Counted from the stretch's first letter, positions 50,210 through 59,813 are shown. The stretch: 64,000 nucleotides of DNA from Streptomyces tirandamycinicus (GCF_003097515.1 NZ_CP029188.1:3722501-3786500), one strand, 5' to 3'. The notes: generated by a model not told the origin, from the letters alone. Numbers and translations: made by a program.

Positions 50210-50695
50210 TCACGCCGGCGGCAGGCGGAACAGCGCCCAGACGACCTTCCCGGTGAGCGGCCCCGCCAGCGGGTGCCAGCCCCAGCTGTCGCTGAAGGAG
50301 TCGACGAGGAACAGTCCCCGGCCGCACTCGGCGGAGTCCTCCGCCTCGCCGGCCACCGGGCTCTCCTCGCTGGGGTCGCGCACGGCGCAGACCAGCCGGC
50401 TGGTCCAGCGCATCAGATGGAGCCGCACCGGGGTTTCCTGGTCGCGCGGGGCGTCCGCGGGCAGGGCGTGCCGAAGCGCGTTGGTGACCAGTTCGGAGAC
50501 GACGAGGGCGACGTCGTCGAAGCGCTCGTCGAGTTCCCACCGGGTCAGCGTCCTGCTGGTGAACTTCCGGGCGCCGCGCACCGCTTCGTAGCGGGCGGGC
50601 AGCGCGCAGGTGGCGGAGCTGGACACGGCCGCGGGGTCGATCGGCGGAAGGCCCTGCCGTAACGGCTCGAGCATGGTCGATCCATTCGTTCCCAT
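50210..50695 (-). CDS. Anti-sigma-factor-like ATP-binding protein (HATPase_c, RsbW type)
   Basis: The 161-residue protein has the GHKL ATP-binding pattern: DVALVVSELVTNALRHA (N-box), VRDPSEESP (G1), and GRGLFLVDSFSDSWGW (G2). ATG 50695 has GGGAG 8 nt upstream. Such short kinases, common in Streptomyces, sequester sigma factors or phosphorylate anti-anti-sigma proteins. It makes a trio with the DUF397 and HTH-DUF5753 genes, as at the whiJ and abaA loci. Its promoter carries copy 2 of the 30-bp element. Confidence 0.92.
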   Translation of the reverse strand: MGTNGSTMLEPLRQGLPPIDPAAVSSSATCALPARYEAVRGARKFTSRTLTRWELDERFDDVALVVSELVTNALRHALPADAPRDQETPVRLHLMRWTSRLVCAVRDPSEESPVAGEAEDSAECGRGLFLVDSFSDSWGWHPLAGPLTGKVVWALFRLPPA

Positions 50696-50793
50696 GCGAG
50701 GCACTCCCGGGAATCGCAACTGTGGCGCTACAGCACGAACGAGCACGTACGAGTACGCAGGTGCGCGGGCTCCATGGTTCCGAATGCCCAGAA

Positions 50794-50823
50794 CAGATGC
50801 AAGGGCAGATGCACGTGCACGCG
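50794..50823 (+). promoter_or_regulatory. Shared 30-bp element, copy 2 (ATPase/HTH intergenic)
   Basis: This copy contains two CAGATGCA direct repeats 12 bp apart and the palindrome TGCACGTGCA. It lies about 100 nt upstream of the ATPase start and 190 nt before the HTH gene, with TGTCCCCA at 50831-50838. Relative to the ATPase gene it has the same orientation as copy 1 has to the DUF397 gene. Confidence 0.6.
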
Positions 50824-51009
50824 CCGGAACTGTCCCCACCCGTGCCGGTTCACTCTCATATCTTCCGCGTGCTTCCTTGCGCCCTTTCCGCCACGGCTTC
50901 TTGTTTCCGTAATCGAACGAGTACGGGGCGAAGCGTTTTGGTGGCAGAATCCGGAGTTCGGGGTTCGGGGGTGCTCCGGGAAGTGATGGCGATGGGGAGG
51001 GCGGGAGAC

Positions 51010-51903
51010 GTGACCGCAAGTGAGTCGTGGGGCTACCCCCGGGCCGACGGCCCCGGCGGGGGTTCGGTGGTGCGCCGCATCCTGCTGGGCTCGCAGCTGA
51101 GGCGCCTTCGGGAGTCGCGCGGCATCACCCGCGAGGCGGCGGGCTATTCGATCCGTGCGTCCGAATCCAAGATCAGCCGAATGGAGTTGGGGCGGGTCAG
51201 CTTCAAGGCCAGAGACGTCGAGGACCTCCTCACGCTCTACGGCGTCACGGACGAGGCGGAGCGCGGGTCACTGCTCGGTCTCGCCAAGGAGGCCAACGTG
51301 GCCGGCTGGTGGCACAGCTTCGGCGATGTGCTGCCCGGCTGGTTCCAGACGTACATCGGCCTGGAGGGCGCCGCCTCGCTCATCCGGATCTACGAGGTCC
51401 AGTTCGTCCACGGCCTGCTGCAGACCGAGGCGTACGCCCACGCCGTCGTCGAACGCGGTATGCCCGGCGCACCGGCCGCCGAGATCGACCGCCGGGTCGC
51501 GCTGCGCCTGGAGCGCCAGAAGGCCCTCGTCTCCGAGCAGGCACCCCGCTTCCACGCCGTCCTGGACGAGGCCGCGCTGCGCCGCCCCTACGGCGACCGG
51601 TCGGTGATGCAGGGCCAGTTGCGGCATCTGATCGAGGTCTCCGAGCAGCCGAACATCACCCTCCAGATCATGCCGTTCAGCTTCGGCGGCCACGCGGGCG
51701 AGTCCGGGGCGTTCACGATGCTGCGCTTCCCGGAGTCGGACCTCTCCGACATCGTCTACCTGGAGCAGCTGACGAGCGCGCTGTACCTCGACAAACCCGA
51801 GGAGGTGGCGCAGTACGAGCGGGCGATGGAGCGCCTCCGGGAGGACAGCCCCGGGCCGGACGAGAGCCGTGACCTTCTCCGAGGACTGCTCCAACTGACG
51901 TGA
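51010..51903 (+). CDS. HTH-XRE regulator with DUF5753 (WhiJ/AbaA family)
   Basis: The 297-residue protein has an XRE helix-turn-helix near residues 20-75 (LGSQLRRLRESRGITREAAG, SESKISRMELGR) and a DUF5753 domain (YEVQFVHGLLQTEAYA, QPNITLQIMPFSFGGHAG, YLEQLTSALYLDKPEEV). GTG 51010 follows GGGCGGGAG. ATG 50986 or 50992 are alternatives in frame. It is the likely reader of the shared 30-bp element in front of the DUF397 and ATPase genes. Confidence 0.92.
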   Translation: MTASESWGYPRADGPGGGSVVRRILLGSQLRRLRESRGITREAAGYSIRASESKISRMELGRVSFKARDVEDLLTLYGVTDEAERGSLLGLAKEANVAGWWHSFGDVLPGWFQTYIGLEGAASLIRIYEVQFVHGLLQTEAYAHAVVERGMPGAPAAEIDRRVALRLERQKALVSEQAPRFHAVLDEAALRRPYGDRSVMQGQLRHLIEVSEQPNITLQIMPFSFGGHAGESGAFTMLRFPESDLSDIVYLEQLTSALYLDKPEEVAQYERAMERLREDSPGPDESRDLLRGLLQLT

Positions 51904-51981
51904 CCGGCAAGTAGGATGACGCGACATCAGTCCTTCAGGCGACTGCACACGACCCTGCTCCCGCGGCCGGTAAGGGAACCC

Positions 51982-53445
51982 ATGTCCTCCTCCTTCTTCA
52001 GCGAGCTGGCACTCCAGTACATCGATGGCGAATGGCGCCCGGGCAGCGGTTCCTGGGACATCATCGACTTCAACCCGTACAACGAGGAGAAACTCGCCTC
52101 GATCACCGTCGCCACGGCCCGCGAGGTGGACCAGGCGTACCGTGCCGCGGAGCGGGCGCAGAAGGAGTGGGCCGGCACCAACCCGTACGCGCGGCGTTCG
52201 GTCTTCGAGCGGGCCCTGAGGATCATCGAGGACCGCGAGGACGAGATCGCCGAGGCCATCGTCGCCGAACTGGGCGGCACCCGGCTGAAGGCGGCCTTCG
52301 AACTGCACCTCGCCAAGGAGTTCCTGCGCGAGGCGATCCAGCTGGCGCTGCGTCCCGAGGGACGCATCCTGCCGTCCCCGGTGGACGGCAAGGAGAACCG
52401 GGTCTACCGGCTCCCGGTCGGTGTGGTGGGCGTCATCAGCCCCTTCAACTTCCCCTTCCTGCTGTCGATCAAGTCGGTCGCGCCGGCGCTGGCGCTCGGG
52501 AACGCGGTCGTCCTCAAGCCGCACCAGAACACGCCGATCTGCGGCGGTTCCCTGGTCGCCAAGGTCTTCGAGGACGCCGGCCTGCCCGCCGGACTGCTCA
52601 ACGTGGTGATCACCGACATCGCCGAGATCGGCGACGCGCTGATAGAGCACCCGGTGCCCAAGGTCATCTCCTTCACCGGCTCCGACCGGGTGGGCCGGCA
52701 CGTCGCCACCGTCTGTGCGGCCAACTTCAAGCACGCCGTCCTCGAACTGGGCGGCAACAGCGCCTTCATCGTGCTCGACGACGCCGACATCGACTACGCG
52801 GTCGACGCCGCGGTCTTCAGCCGGTACGTGCACCAGGGCCAGGTGTGCATGGCCGCGAACCGCATCCTCGTGGACCGCAGGGTGGAGAAGGAGTTCACCG
52901 AGAAGCTCGTCGCCAAGGTGCGGACCCTGAAGGTGGGGGACCCGGCCGACCCCGGGACGCACATCGGCCCGCTGATCAACTCGCTCCAGGCGGAGGCCGT
53001 GTCCAGCCTGGTCGAGCAGTCGGTCGAGGCGGGTGCCACCGCTCTGCTGCGCGGCCGGACGGAGGGCAACGTGGTGTCCCCGTCGGTGCTGACCGGACTC
53101 CCGGCCGACTCGCCCGTGCTGTCCCAGGAGATCTTCGGCCCGGTGGTGCTGCTCATCCCGTTCGAGGGCGAGGATGAGGCGGTCCGGATCGCCAACGACA
53201 CCCCGTACGGCCTCAGCGGCGCCGTCCACACCGGTGACATCGAGCGCGGCGTGGCGCTGGCCCAGCGCATCCACACCGGGATGATCCACATCAACGACTC
53301 CACCGTGCACGACGAGCCGATCGTGCCGTTCGGCGGCGAGAAGTCGTCCGGCATCGGGCGGCTGAACGGCGAGGCGATGGTCGAGGTCTTCACCACCCAG
53401 AAGTGGATCTCGGTGCAGCGGGGCCGTTCGGTCTTCCCGTTCTGA
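51982..53445 (+). CDS. Aldehyde dehydrogenase
   Basis: The 487-residue NAD(P)-dependent enzyme has SPFNFPFLLSIKSVAPALALGN, the glutamate motif LELGGN, the catalytic cysteine in GQVCMAANRI, and the C-terminal PFGGEKSSGIGR. It resembles the benzaldehyde/vanillin dehydrogenase subgroup. ATG 51982 has AAGGGAA upstream. Monocistronic, following the HTH gene by 78 nt. Confidence 0.93.
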   Translation: MSSSFFSELALQYIDGEWRPGSGSWDIIDFNPYNEEKLASITVATAREVDQAYRAAERAQKEWAGTNPYARRSVFERALRIIEDREDEIAEAIVAELGGTRLKAAFELHLAKEFLREAIQLALRPEGRILPSPVDGKENRVYRLPVGVVGVISPFNFPFLLSIKSVAPALALGNAVVLKPHQNTPICGGSLVAKVFEDAGLPAGLLNVVITDIAEIGDALIEHPVPKVISFTGSDRVGRHVATVCAANFKHAVLELGGNSAFIVLDDADIDYAVDAAVFSRYVHQGQVCMAANRILVDRRVEKEFTEKLVAKVRTLKVGDPADPGTHIGPLINSLQAEAVSSLVEQSVEAGATALLRGRTEGNVVSPSVLTGLPADSPVLSQEIFGPVVLLIPFEGEDEAVRIANDTPYGLSGAVHTGDIERGVALAQRIHTGMIHINDSTVHDEPIVPFGGEKSSGIGRLNGEAMVEVFTTQKWISVQRGRSVFPF

Positions 53446-53737
53446 GCGCCGCCCCTCTTCCCGGGCCTCTCTCTCCGGACCCCTCTTCCCGGGCCCCCTT
53501 TCCGCGCGCATCCTTCCGGGCGCCCCGAAGGGGGCCCTTGCCCGTGCTCCTTGCCCGTGCCCCTTCCCCGCGCGGCCGGGCCGTCGGGCGCGTACGGCCT
53601 CGCGGTGCCGGGGCGGGGGAGCCGGGCCGGACCGGCGGGCGTACGCGGCAGGCAGGCGGCGCGTACGGGCAGGCGGCGCGTACGGGGCAGGCGCCCCCCC
53701 TCGTGCGGAAGGCGGGTCCGTGCCACACCCTTGAACC

Positions 53738-53959
53738 ATGAGTGACGCACCAGGAGTGGCCCCGATCGTCGTCCTGCCCGTCCAGCCGGGTGATCCGCCG
53801 TTCCGGGTGGTGGAGATCGAGGGCCAGACGGTCGGGATCGCGCACGACATGATCGACGTGATCAGCATGGCGCACGCGTCGGGCCGGCACGGCGTGGATC
53901 TGGACGACCCCGCGCTGGTGCGCTGGGTCGGCGGCGGAAAGTACCGGTGGAAGCCCTGA
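53738..53959 (+). CDS. Small conserved protein, 73 aa
   Basis: It starts with MSDAPGVAPIVVLPVQPGDP, followed by FRVVEIEGQTVGIAHDMIDV and a basic Trp-rich end (VRWVGGGKYRWKP). It is a small acidic-then-basic protein with no domain I can name. It stands between the aldehyde dehydrogenase and the convergent gad gene. The 292-nt gap before it is low-complexity GC repeats. Confidence 0.72.
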   Translation: MSDAPGVAPIVVLPVQPGDPPFRVVEIEGQTVGIAHDMIDVISMAHASGRHGVDLDDPALVRWVGGGKYRWKP

Positions 53960-54066
53960 GGGCCCGGCTGCCGGCGGTGGAAGTACCGGCCGAAGCCGTG
54001 AGAGACCGGCCGGGGGGCGCCGGCAAGCTGCTGCGGGTCCGGCCGAGGCGCCCCCGGCGGCGCCCC

Positions 54067-55491
54067 TCAGTGGTGGAAGCCGGTGGCGGCCGCCTTGTCC
54101 TTGCTCTGCGGCGCGCTCTGGGCCCGCAGTTCCGGCAGGGCCCGCTGCAGGTCCTCCACCAGCAGCTCGGCGAGGTCCGCCGAGAAGCCGTTGCGGCAGA
54201 CGAAGCGCAGCACCGAGAGATCCTCCCGGTTGGGCGGGAAGGTGTAGGCCGGCACCAGCCAGCCGCTCTCCCGCAGCCGCCGTGCGACGTCGAACACGTC
54301 GAAGTTCCTGATCTCCGGGTTCGTCGTCACGGCGAACACCGGCAGCTGGTCCCCGCGGGTGAGCAGCCGGAAGTCACCCAGGCAGTCGATCTTCTCGGCC
54401 AGGGTCCGCGCCACGTCCCGGGCCGTCTGCTGGACCGCCCGGTAGCCGTCCCGGCCGAGCCGGATGAAGGTGTAGTACTGCGCCACCACCTGGGCCCCGG
54501 GCCGGGAGAAGTTGAGCGCGAACGTCGGCATGTCGCCGCCCAGGTAGTTCACCCGGAAGACCAGTTCGTCGGGCAGGTTGTCCGGGGAGCGCCACAGCGC
54601 CCAGCCGACCCCCGGGTACACCAGTCCGTACTTGTGCCCCGAGGTGTTGATCGAGGCCACTCGCGGCAGCCTGAAGTCCCAGGCCAGGTCCTCGTCCAGG
54701 AAGGGGGCGACCATCGCGCCGGAGGCCCCGTCCACATGCACCGGAATGTCCAGGCCGGTGCGCTCCTGGAGGGCGTCCAGTGCCGAGCAGACCTCCTGGA
54801 CCGGCTCGTACGACCCGTCGAAGGTGGACCCCAGGACGGCGACCACACCGATGGTGTTCTCGTCGCAGAGGTCGGCCGCCGCCTGCGGGTCGAGGTGGTA
54901 GCGGTCGCCCTCCATCGGGACCAGGCGGGGCTCCACCTCCCAGAAGTTGCAGAACTTGTCCCAGCAGACCTGCACGTTGACGCCCATGACCAGGTTGGGC
55001 CGGGCGCCGGCGCCGGGGTACCGGTCCCGGTTGCGGTGCGCCCACCGCCGCTTCAGCGCCATCCCCGCGAGCATGCACGCCTCGCTCGAGCCGGTCGTGG
55101 AGCAGCCCACCGTGGCCTCCGGGTCCGGGGCGTGCCAGAGGTCGGCGAGCATCGCCACGCACCGCCGCTCCAGTTCGGCGGTCCGCGGGTACTCGTCCTT
55201 GTCGATCATGTTCTTGTCCCGGCACTCGGCCATCAGCCTCCCGGCCTCCGGCTCCATCCACGTCGTCACGAACGTGGCCAGGTTGAGACGTGAGTTGCCG
55301 TCCAGCATCAGCTCGTCGTGCACGAACTGGTAGGCCGCCGAGGGCGCCATGGGCCCGTCGGGCAGCCGGTGCTGGGGCGGTGCCAGGACCATCGACCCCA
55401 GGGGGTCGGCCTCCCCGTAGAACGGGTTGATCGACAGCCTGCGCCGTTCCTCGCTCGCCTCGGGACGCATACCGACCTTGTGCAGTGCCAT
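54067..55491 (-). CDS. gadB: Glutamate decarboxylase
   Basis: The 474-residue PLP enzyme has VGCSTTGSSEACMLAGMA, HVDGASGAMVAPF and the Schiff-base lysine in SINTSGHKYG. It converts glutamate to GABA, consuming a proton. The C-terminus ends in TGFHH, similar to the pH-sensitive tail whose histidine shuts the active site in E. coli GadB. It is 13 nt downstream of the ClC-type channel gene on the same strand, pointing to an acid-resistance unit. Confidence 0.94.
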   Translation of the reverse strand: MALHKVGMRPEASEERRRLSINPFYGEADPLGSMVLAPPQHRLPDGPMAPSAAYQFVHDELMLDGNSRLNLATFVTTWMEPEAGRLMAECRDKNMIDKDEYPRTAELERRCVAMLADLWHAPDPEATVGCSTTGSSEACMLAGMALKRRWAHRNRDRYPGAGARPNLVMGVNVQVCWDKFCNFWEVEPRLVPMEGDRYHLDPQAAADLCDENTIGVVAVLGSTFDGSYEPVQEVCSALDALQERTGLDIPVHVDGASGAMVAPFLDEDLAWDFRLPRVASINTSGHKYGLVYPGVGWALWRSPDNLPDELVFRVNYLGGDMPTFALNFSRPGAQVVAQYYTFIRLGRDGYRAVQQTARDVARTLAEKIDCLGDFRLLTRGDQLPVFAVTTNPEIRNFDVFDVARRLRESGWLVPAYTFPPNREDLSVLRFVCRNGFSADLAELLVEDLQRALPELRAQSAPQSKDKAAATGFHH

Positions 55492-55504
55492 GTCCGATCG
55501 CCTT

Positions 55505-56785
55505 TCAGCGCAGTGGGGTGCCGTCGTGGTGGAGTTGCATCTGGGGCCGGCCGGTCACCAGCAGCCATGCCGGGACCAGGCCGATGCACAGCAGGGGCAG
55601 CGCGTGCGGGTCGCCGGCCAGTACGGCCGCGGTGAACAGGCTGAGCCAGCCCTGCCGGGTGATCGCCAGCAGCACGCCGAGGACCGCGCACGCCACCGCG
55701 ACCGTGGGATGCACCTCGGGTACGAGGGCGCTCACCCCCAGGCCCAGCGCGACGCCCACGAAGATGCTGGGGAAGATCCGGCCGCCGCGGAAGCCGCTCG
55801 TCGCCGCGATGGTGAGGGCGGCGAGTTTGACCACGGTCATCAGCGCGAACTGCCCGGAGGACCAGCCCGATGGGTCCGCCGCCAGTACCTTCACCTCCTC
55901 CAGGCCCTTGAAGAGGGTGAGTTGGCCGCCCAGCGCCCCGAGGAGCCCCAGCACCAGCCCGCCCACGGTGATCGCGGCCACCGGGTGTCCGAGCTTCCGG
56001 AAGGCGGCGTGCGTGTACGGGAACGCGTACACGGCCGCCATCCCCAGCAGCGCGCCCAGCGAGGAGACCGCGAGCGCCGCCGGCACGTCGCCCCAGTGCG
56101 AGCCGCTCAGCGGGGGGAGGTCGAGGTCGAAGGTGGGATGGGCGATCAGCACGGTGGTCAGCGAACCGGCGCCGCCCGCGATCAGCGGGGCGAACAGCTT
56201 GTCCCACAGCGCGCCGGGCGCCGGCCGGGAGGCCAGGGACTCGGTGAGGATCAGGGCCGCCGCCACGGGGGTGCCGAAGAGCGCGCCGACCGTGCCGGCC
56301 GCGGCCAGCGAGGCCCACAGCTCCGCGCGCGAGCCGCGCATGGCCTTGCCGCCCAGCCATGCGGCGAGGGCGATGTTCGCCGCCGTGATCGGGTTCTCCG
56401 GGCCCAGACTGACCCCGCCCGCGAGTCCGAGTACGGCCGTGAGCAGCAGGCTGGGCACCACCGAGGCGGGCATCGGGGGGTCCACGAGCCCGGTGGTGGC
56501 GGGGTCGGGGCCGGCGTGCCCGGGCACCTTCCACACCACCAGCCCGACCGCGAGGCCCGTCGCGGTGAGCACGGCGACCGTCCACGGCACCGAGTAGCGG
56601 CCGATGCCGACGGCGTCGGGCAGGATCCCCCACAGGACGCCCTTGAACTGCTCCGAGACCTCGGTCAGCCCGAGGAGCAGCAGACTCGAGCCGACGCCGA
56701 CGACGATCGCCGGGACGATCAGCGGCAGCAGCACCCGGGGAGGAGTCGCCGCCGGGGAGGGGTCGGTCGTCGTCACGGCCCTCAC
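55505..56785 (-). CDS. ClC-family chloride channel/antiporter
   Basis: The 426-residue integral membrane protein has about ten hydrophobic segments and the ClC-like selectivity stretches GGVSLGPENP, GALFGTPVAAALILTE and GFRGGRIFPSIF. In enteric acid resistance a ClC antiporter balances charge moved by amino-acid decarboxylase systems. The gene order ClC then gad on one transcript suggests the same here. The start is GTG 56785 or GTG 56776. No clear RBS is seen, so leaderless expression is possible. Confidence 0.87.
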   Translation of the reverse strand: MRAVTTTDPSPAATPPRVLLPLIVPAIVVGVGSSLLLLGLTEVSEQFKGVLWGILPDAVGIGRYSVPWTVAVLTATGLAVGLVVWKVPGHAGPDPATTGLVDPPMPASVVPSLLLTAVLGLAGGVSLGPENPITAANIALAAWLGGKAMRGSRAELWASLAAAGTVGALFGTPVAAALILTESLASRPAPGALWDKLFAPLIAGGAGSLTTVLIAHPTFDLDLPPLSGSHWGDVPAALAVSSLGALLGMAAVYAFPYTHAAFRKLGHPVAAITVGGLVLGLLGALGGQLTLFKGLEEVKVLAADPSGWSSGQFALMTVVKLAALTIAATSGFRGGRIFPSIFVGVALGLGVSALVPEVHPTVAVACAVLGVLLAITRQGWLSLFTAAVLAGDPHALPLLCIGLVPAWLLVTGRPQMQLHHDGTPLR

Positions 56786-56843
56786 GATAACGGCAGAAAA
56801 CGCCCATATCGTGGGTCATTCGAGGTCGCGCCGCGATGCGCCG

Positions 56844-57209
56844 TCAGACGCGTGTGATCACCGCCGCCGTGCCGTAGGCGCACACCTCGGTGCCGACGTC
56901 CGCCGCCTCCGAGACATCGAACCGGAACATCAGCACCGCGTTCGCGCCCCGCGACCGCGCCTGCTCGACCAGCCGCTCCATGGCCTGGTTGCGGGTCTGC
57001 ACCAGGGTCTTGGACAGGCCCTTCAGCTCGCCGCCGATCATCGACTTCAGGCCCGCGCCGATCTGGCTGCCGAGATGGCGTGAACGCACGGTCAGGCCGA
57101 AGACCTCGCCGATCACCCGCTCCACCCGGAAACCCGGGACGTCGTTCGTCGTGACGACCAGCACATCGGGGTGCGGCCCCTGGCCTCCGCCGAAATCCTC
57201 GATTCCCAT
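56844..57209 (-). CDS. YbjQ-family protein
   Basis: The 121-residue protein has the YbjQ pattern: VLVVTTNDVPGFRVERVIGEVFGLTVRS, GGELKGLSKTLVQTRNQAMERL, and ANAVLMFRFDVSE. The function is unknown. It is a small oligomeric beta/alpha protein. ATG 57209 is preferred to GTG 57215. Divergent from the DedA gene. Confidence 0.88.
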   Translation of the reverse strand: MGIEDFGGGQGPHPDVLVVTTNDVPGFRVERVIGEVFGLTVRSRHLGSQIGAGLKSMIGGELKGLSKTLVQTRNQAMERLVEQARSRGANAVLMFRFDVSEAADVGTEVCAYGTAAVITRV

Positions 57210-57335
57210 GGGCACAGCTTCGCGGCCGTCCGCCCCACGCGCATCCGGAGTGGGGCACTGGAACCGGACCGGAAAGAATGCGTTGATAGTTTGGGCGCCA
57301 CGCCCGACGACTCACACCACTGGAGCCCGGACCTC

Positions 57336-58034
57336 GTGAACCCCCTTGCGCTCGGACCGAGCTGGCTGGACCCGGACTTTCTGATCACCACCTTCGGACT
57401 GATCGGCGTACTCGTCATCGTGTTCGCCGAGTCCGGTCTGCTGATCGGATTCTTCCTGCCCGGAGACTCCCTGCTGTTCACCACGGGCCTCCTGGTGACG
57501 ACCGACGTCATCAAGCAGCCGCTGTGGCTGGTGTGCACGCTCATCGTGCTCGCCGCGATCATCGGCGACCAGGTGGGCTACCTCTTCGGCCGCAAGGTCG
57601 GCCCCGCGCTCTTCAAGCGCCCGGACTCCCGGTTCTTCAAGCAGGAGAACGTGGAGAAGGCGCACGAGTTCTTCGAGAAGTACGGCCCGAAGTCACTGGT
57701 CCTCGCCCGGTTCGTGCCGATCGTGCGGACGTTCACGCCGATCATCGCCGGTGTGAGCCGGATGAACTACCGCTCGTTCGTCACGTTCAACATCATCGGC
57801 GGTGTGCTCTGGGGCGCCGGCGTGACGCTGCTCGGAGCCGCGCTCGGCAAGGTCGACTTCGTGCACCAGAACATCGAGGCGATCCTGATCGGCATCGTGC
57901 TCCTCTCGGTGCTGCCCATCGTGATCGAGTTCATGCGGGCACGGTCCAGGAACAAGAAGGAGGCCGCGGCCGGCGACGCCGGCGACACGGCCGCGGACGG
58001 GACCGCCCCGCGCGGCCGGCACGCCAAGCGCTGA
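57336..58034 (+). CDS. DedA-family membrane protein
   Basis: The 232-residue protein has the DedA/SNARE-associated pattern: FAESGLLIGFFLPGDSLLFT, IIGDQVGYLFGRKVG, and the conserved ARFVPIVRTFTPIIAG followed by GVLWG. DedA proteins act as lipid-carrier flippases such as UptA. The C-terminal 40 residues are a charged, Ala-rich tail. Start GTG 57336, with GGAG 11 nt upstream. Confidence 0.92.
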   Translation: MNPLALGPSWLDPDFLITTFGLIGVLVIVFAESGLLIGFFLPGDSLLFTTGLLVTTDVIKQPLWLVCTLIVLAAIIGDQVGYLFGRKVGPALFKRPDSRFFKQENVEKAHEFFEKYGPKSLVLARFVPIVRTFTPIIAGVSRMNYRSFVTFNIIGGVLWGAGVTLLGAALGKVDFVHQNIEAILIGIVLLSVLPIVIEFMRARSRNKKEAAAGDAGDTAADGTAPRGRHAKR

Positions 58035-58048
58035 GAGCCCGTACGCAG

Positions 58049-58082
58049 ACGCCCCGGACCGTGGCATGACGGTCCGGGGCGT
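58049..58082. terminator. Bidirectional terminator
   Basis: A perfect 14-bp stem (58049-58062 with 58069-58082) with loop GGCATG lies between the convergent DedA and exporter genes. Confidence 0.85.
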
Positions 58083-58111
58083 TCTCCGTACCCCGATGAG
58101 TGCGGCCCCGG

Positions 58112-59761
58112 TCAGAAGCCGCGCGTCCGCTTGGCCGCCCGGCGCCGGCCCGCCGCAGCCGGGCTGCGCAGGAACATCCGGGCGATCTCGCCTCCCAGGT
58201 TCACTCCGATCGCGATGGCCAGCGCCAGCGCCGCGGCCCTCGCCAGCGAGGCGAACCCCGCGTCGATGTCGTTCTGCGCGATGTGCAGCACTCCGAAGTA
58301 CATGGCACTACCCGGCAGCAGGGGGCCGATCGCGGCCGTCACGTACGGCAGCGAGGAGGTGTGCTGGAAGCGGGCCAGCAGCTGCCCGAACAGACCCACC
58401 AGCCCGGCCGCCACCGCCGTCGCCAGCACGGCGGACCCGTTGCCCGCCAGCGCGACCGCGCCGTAGATCACCCACGCCACCCCGCCGTTGGCGGCGGCGA
58501 CCAGCACCGTGGAACGGTCCTGCTGGAGCAGTACCGCGAAGGTCAGGCTCAGCACCATCGAGGCCAGGATCTGCGTCACCGGCCGCTCGACGCTGATCAA
58601 CGCCCCCTCAGGGCTGAGGTTCGCCTCGAACTGGACGCCCACGTACAGGACCGTGAGCACTCCGACGACGATCGCCACGAAGAAGTAGGCGACCTCCAGC
58701 AGCCGGGCCGACGCCGTGATGTAGAAGCCCGTCAGCCCGTCCTGGACCGCCGCCACCAGCGCCCGCCCCGGGATCAGGGCGAACAGGCCACCGGTGATGA
58801 CCGCGGAGGGGCGCAGATCGGCGTGCAGGGCGCTGAGCGCCACACCGATCGCGGCCGGAGGCATCGCGGCCACCACGAACTGGTAGAACTCCGGCAGCCC
58901 ACGGCCAGCGCACAGCCACGCCAGCCGGTCGCCCAGCATCGCGCCGACCGCCGCGGCCAGGAACACCAGCACGCCACCGCCCACCAGCACGGAGGCCGCC
59001 CCGGCCAGGGTGCCCGCCGCGAGCGTGAGGACCCAGCCCGGGTACGGGTGCCGGTTCCGGCGGATCTCGGCCAGACGCCGGTACGCCTCGTCCAGCCTGA
59101 CCTCGTGGTCGTCGCCGCTGATGTCCGCGACCAGCTGGTACACGGCGGTCAGCCGGGTGTAGTCGGTGCCCCGGCGGCGCACGGTCCGGTTCGCCGTCAC
59201 CGGGTCGTCCACGAGCGACGGCTGGTAGGTGATCGACAGCAGCGTGAACGTCACCGTCGGCTCGGCGTTGTCGAGACCGTACGCGCTGCTGACGGCGAGC
59301 ATCGCCGCCTCGACGTCCTCCGCGCCCTCGCCGCCCGCGAGCAGCAGCTCCCCGATGCGCAGCGTCAGGTCGAGCACGCGGGGCACGGCCGGCCCGGACT
59401 CGTCGTGCCGCTGCACGGGCTCCGGTACGGGGCGCTCGCTCACCGGGATCCGCAGCATCGTGCGCATCCGGTCCTGCCAGGGCACGTCCTTGGAGAGCTG
59501 GACCACCGGGAAGCCGTGGGCGGGCGTGTAGACCGGCGGGGACGACTTGGCGCGGTAGGTCGACGGGGGCGCGAACGCCGAGCCCTCCGGCTCGGCCGGT
59601 GCCTCCGTGGCCAGCCCCTCGGGAACGGCGAACTCGGAGGAGGGATGGTCCTCCTCGGGCGGTCCCGGCTGGTCGACACCCTCCGGTGGGGTGAAGGCGC
59701 TGCGTGCCTCGTCGGACTGCGGCTTCCGGTCCTCGAGGGGACCTTCCGGCTCCGCCACCAC
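58112..59761 (-). CDS. ThrE-type threonine/serine exporter (split-domain fusion)
   Basis: The 549-residue protein has a polar, Pro/Glu-rich N-terminus of 130 residues. A ThrE N-domain follows (LRIGELLLAGGEGAEDVEAAM, then five or so TM helices), and then the second ThrE domain (SSLPYVTAAIGPLLPGSAMYFGV and a final basic tail). It exports small amino acids or related solutes. The gene begins with GTG. It follows ppa on the same strand, separated by a terminator. Confidence 0.87.
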   Translation of the reverse strand: MVAEPEGPLEDRKPQSDEARSAFTPPEGVDQPGPPEEDHPSSEFAVPEGLATEAPAEPEGSAFAPPSTYRAKSSPPVYTPAHGFPVVQLSKDVPWQDRMRTMLRIPVSERPVPEPVQRHDESGPAVPRVLDLTLRIGELLLAGGEGAEDVEAAMLAVSSAYGLDNAEPTVTFTLLSITYQPSLVDDPVTANRTVRRRGTDYTRLTAVYQLVADISGDDHEVRLDEAYRRLAEIRRNRHPYPGWVLTLAAGTLAGAASVLVGGGVLVFLAAAVGAMLGDRLAWLCAGRGLPEFYQFVVAAMPPAAIGVALSALHADLRPSAVITGGLFALIPGRALVAAVQDGLTGFYITASARLLEVAYFFVAIVVGVLTVLYVGVQFEANLSPEGALISVERPVTQILASMVLSLTFAVLLQQDRSTVLVAAANGGVAWVIYGAVALAGNGSAVLATAVAAGLVGLFGQLLARFQHTSSLPYVTAAIGPLLPGSAMYFGVLHIAQNDIDAGFASLARAAALALAIAIGVNLGGEIARMFLRSPAAAGRRRAAKRTRGF

Positions 59762-59813
59762 GCTCTACCGACTCCTCCCGCTGGCGTACTGCGTGTGCGC
59801 CCCAGTATGCGAC

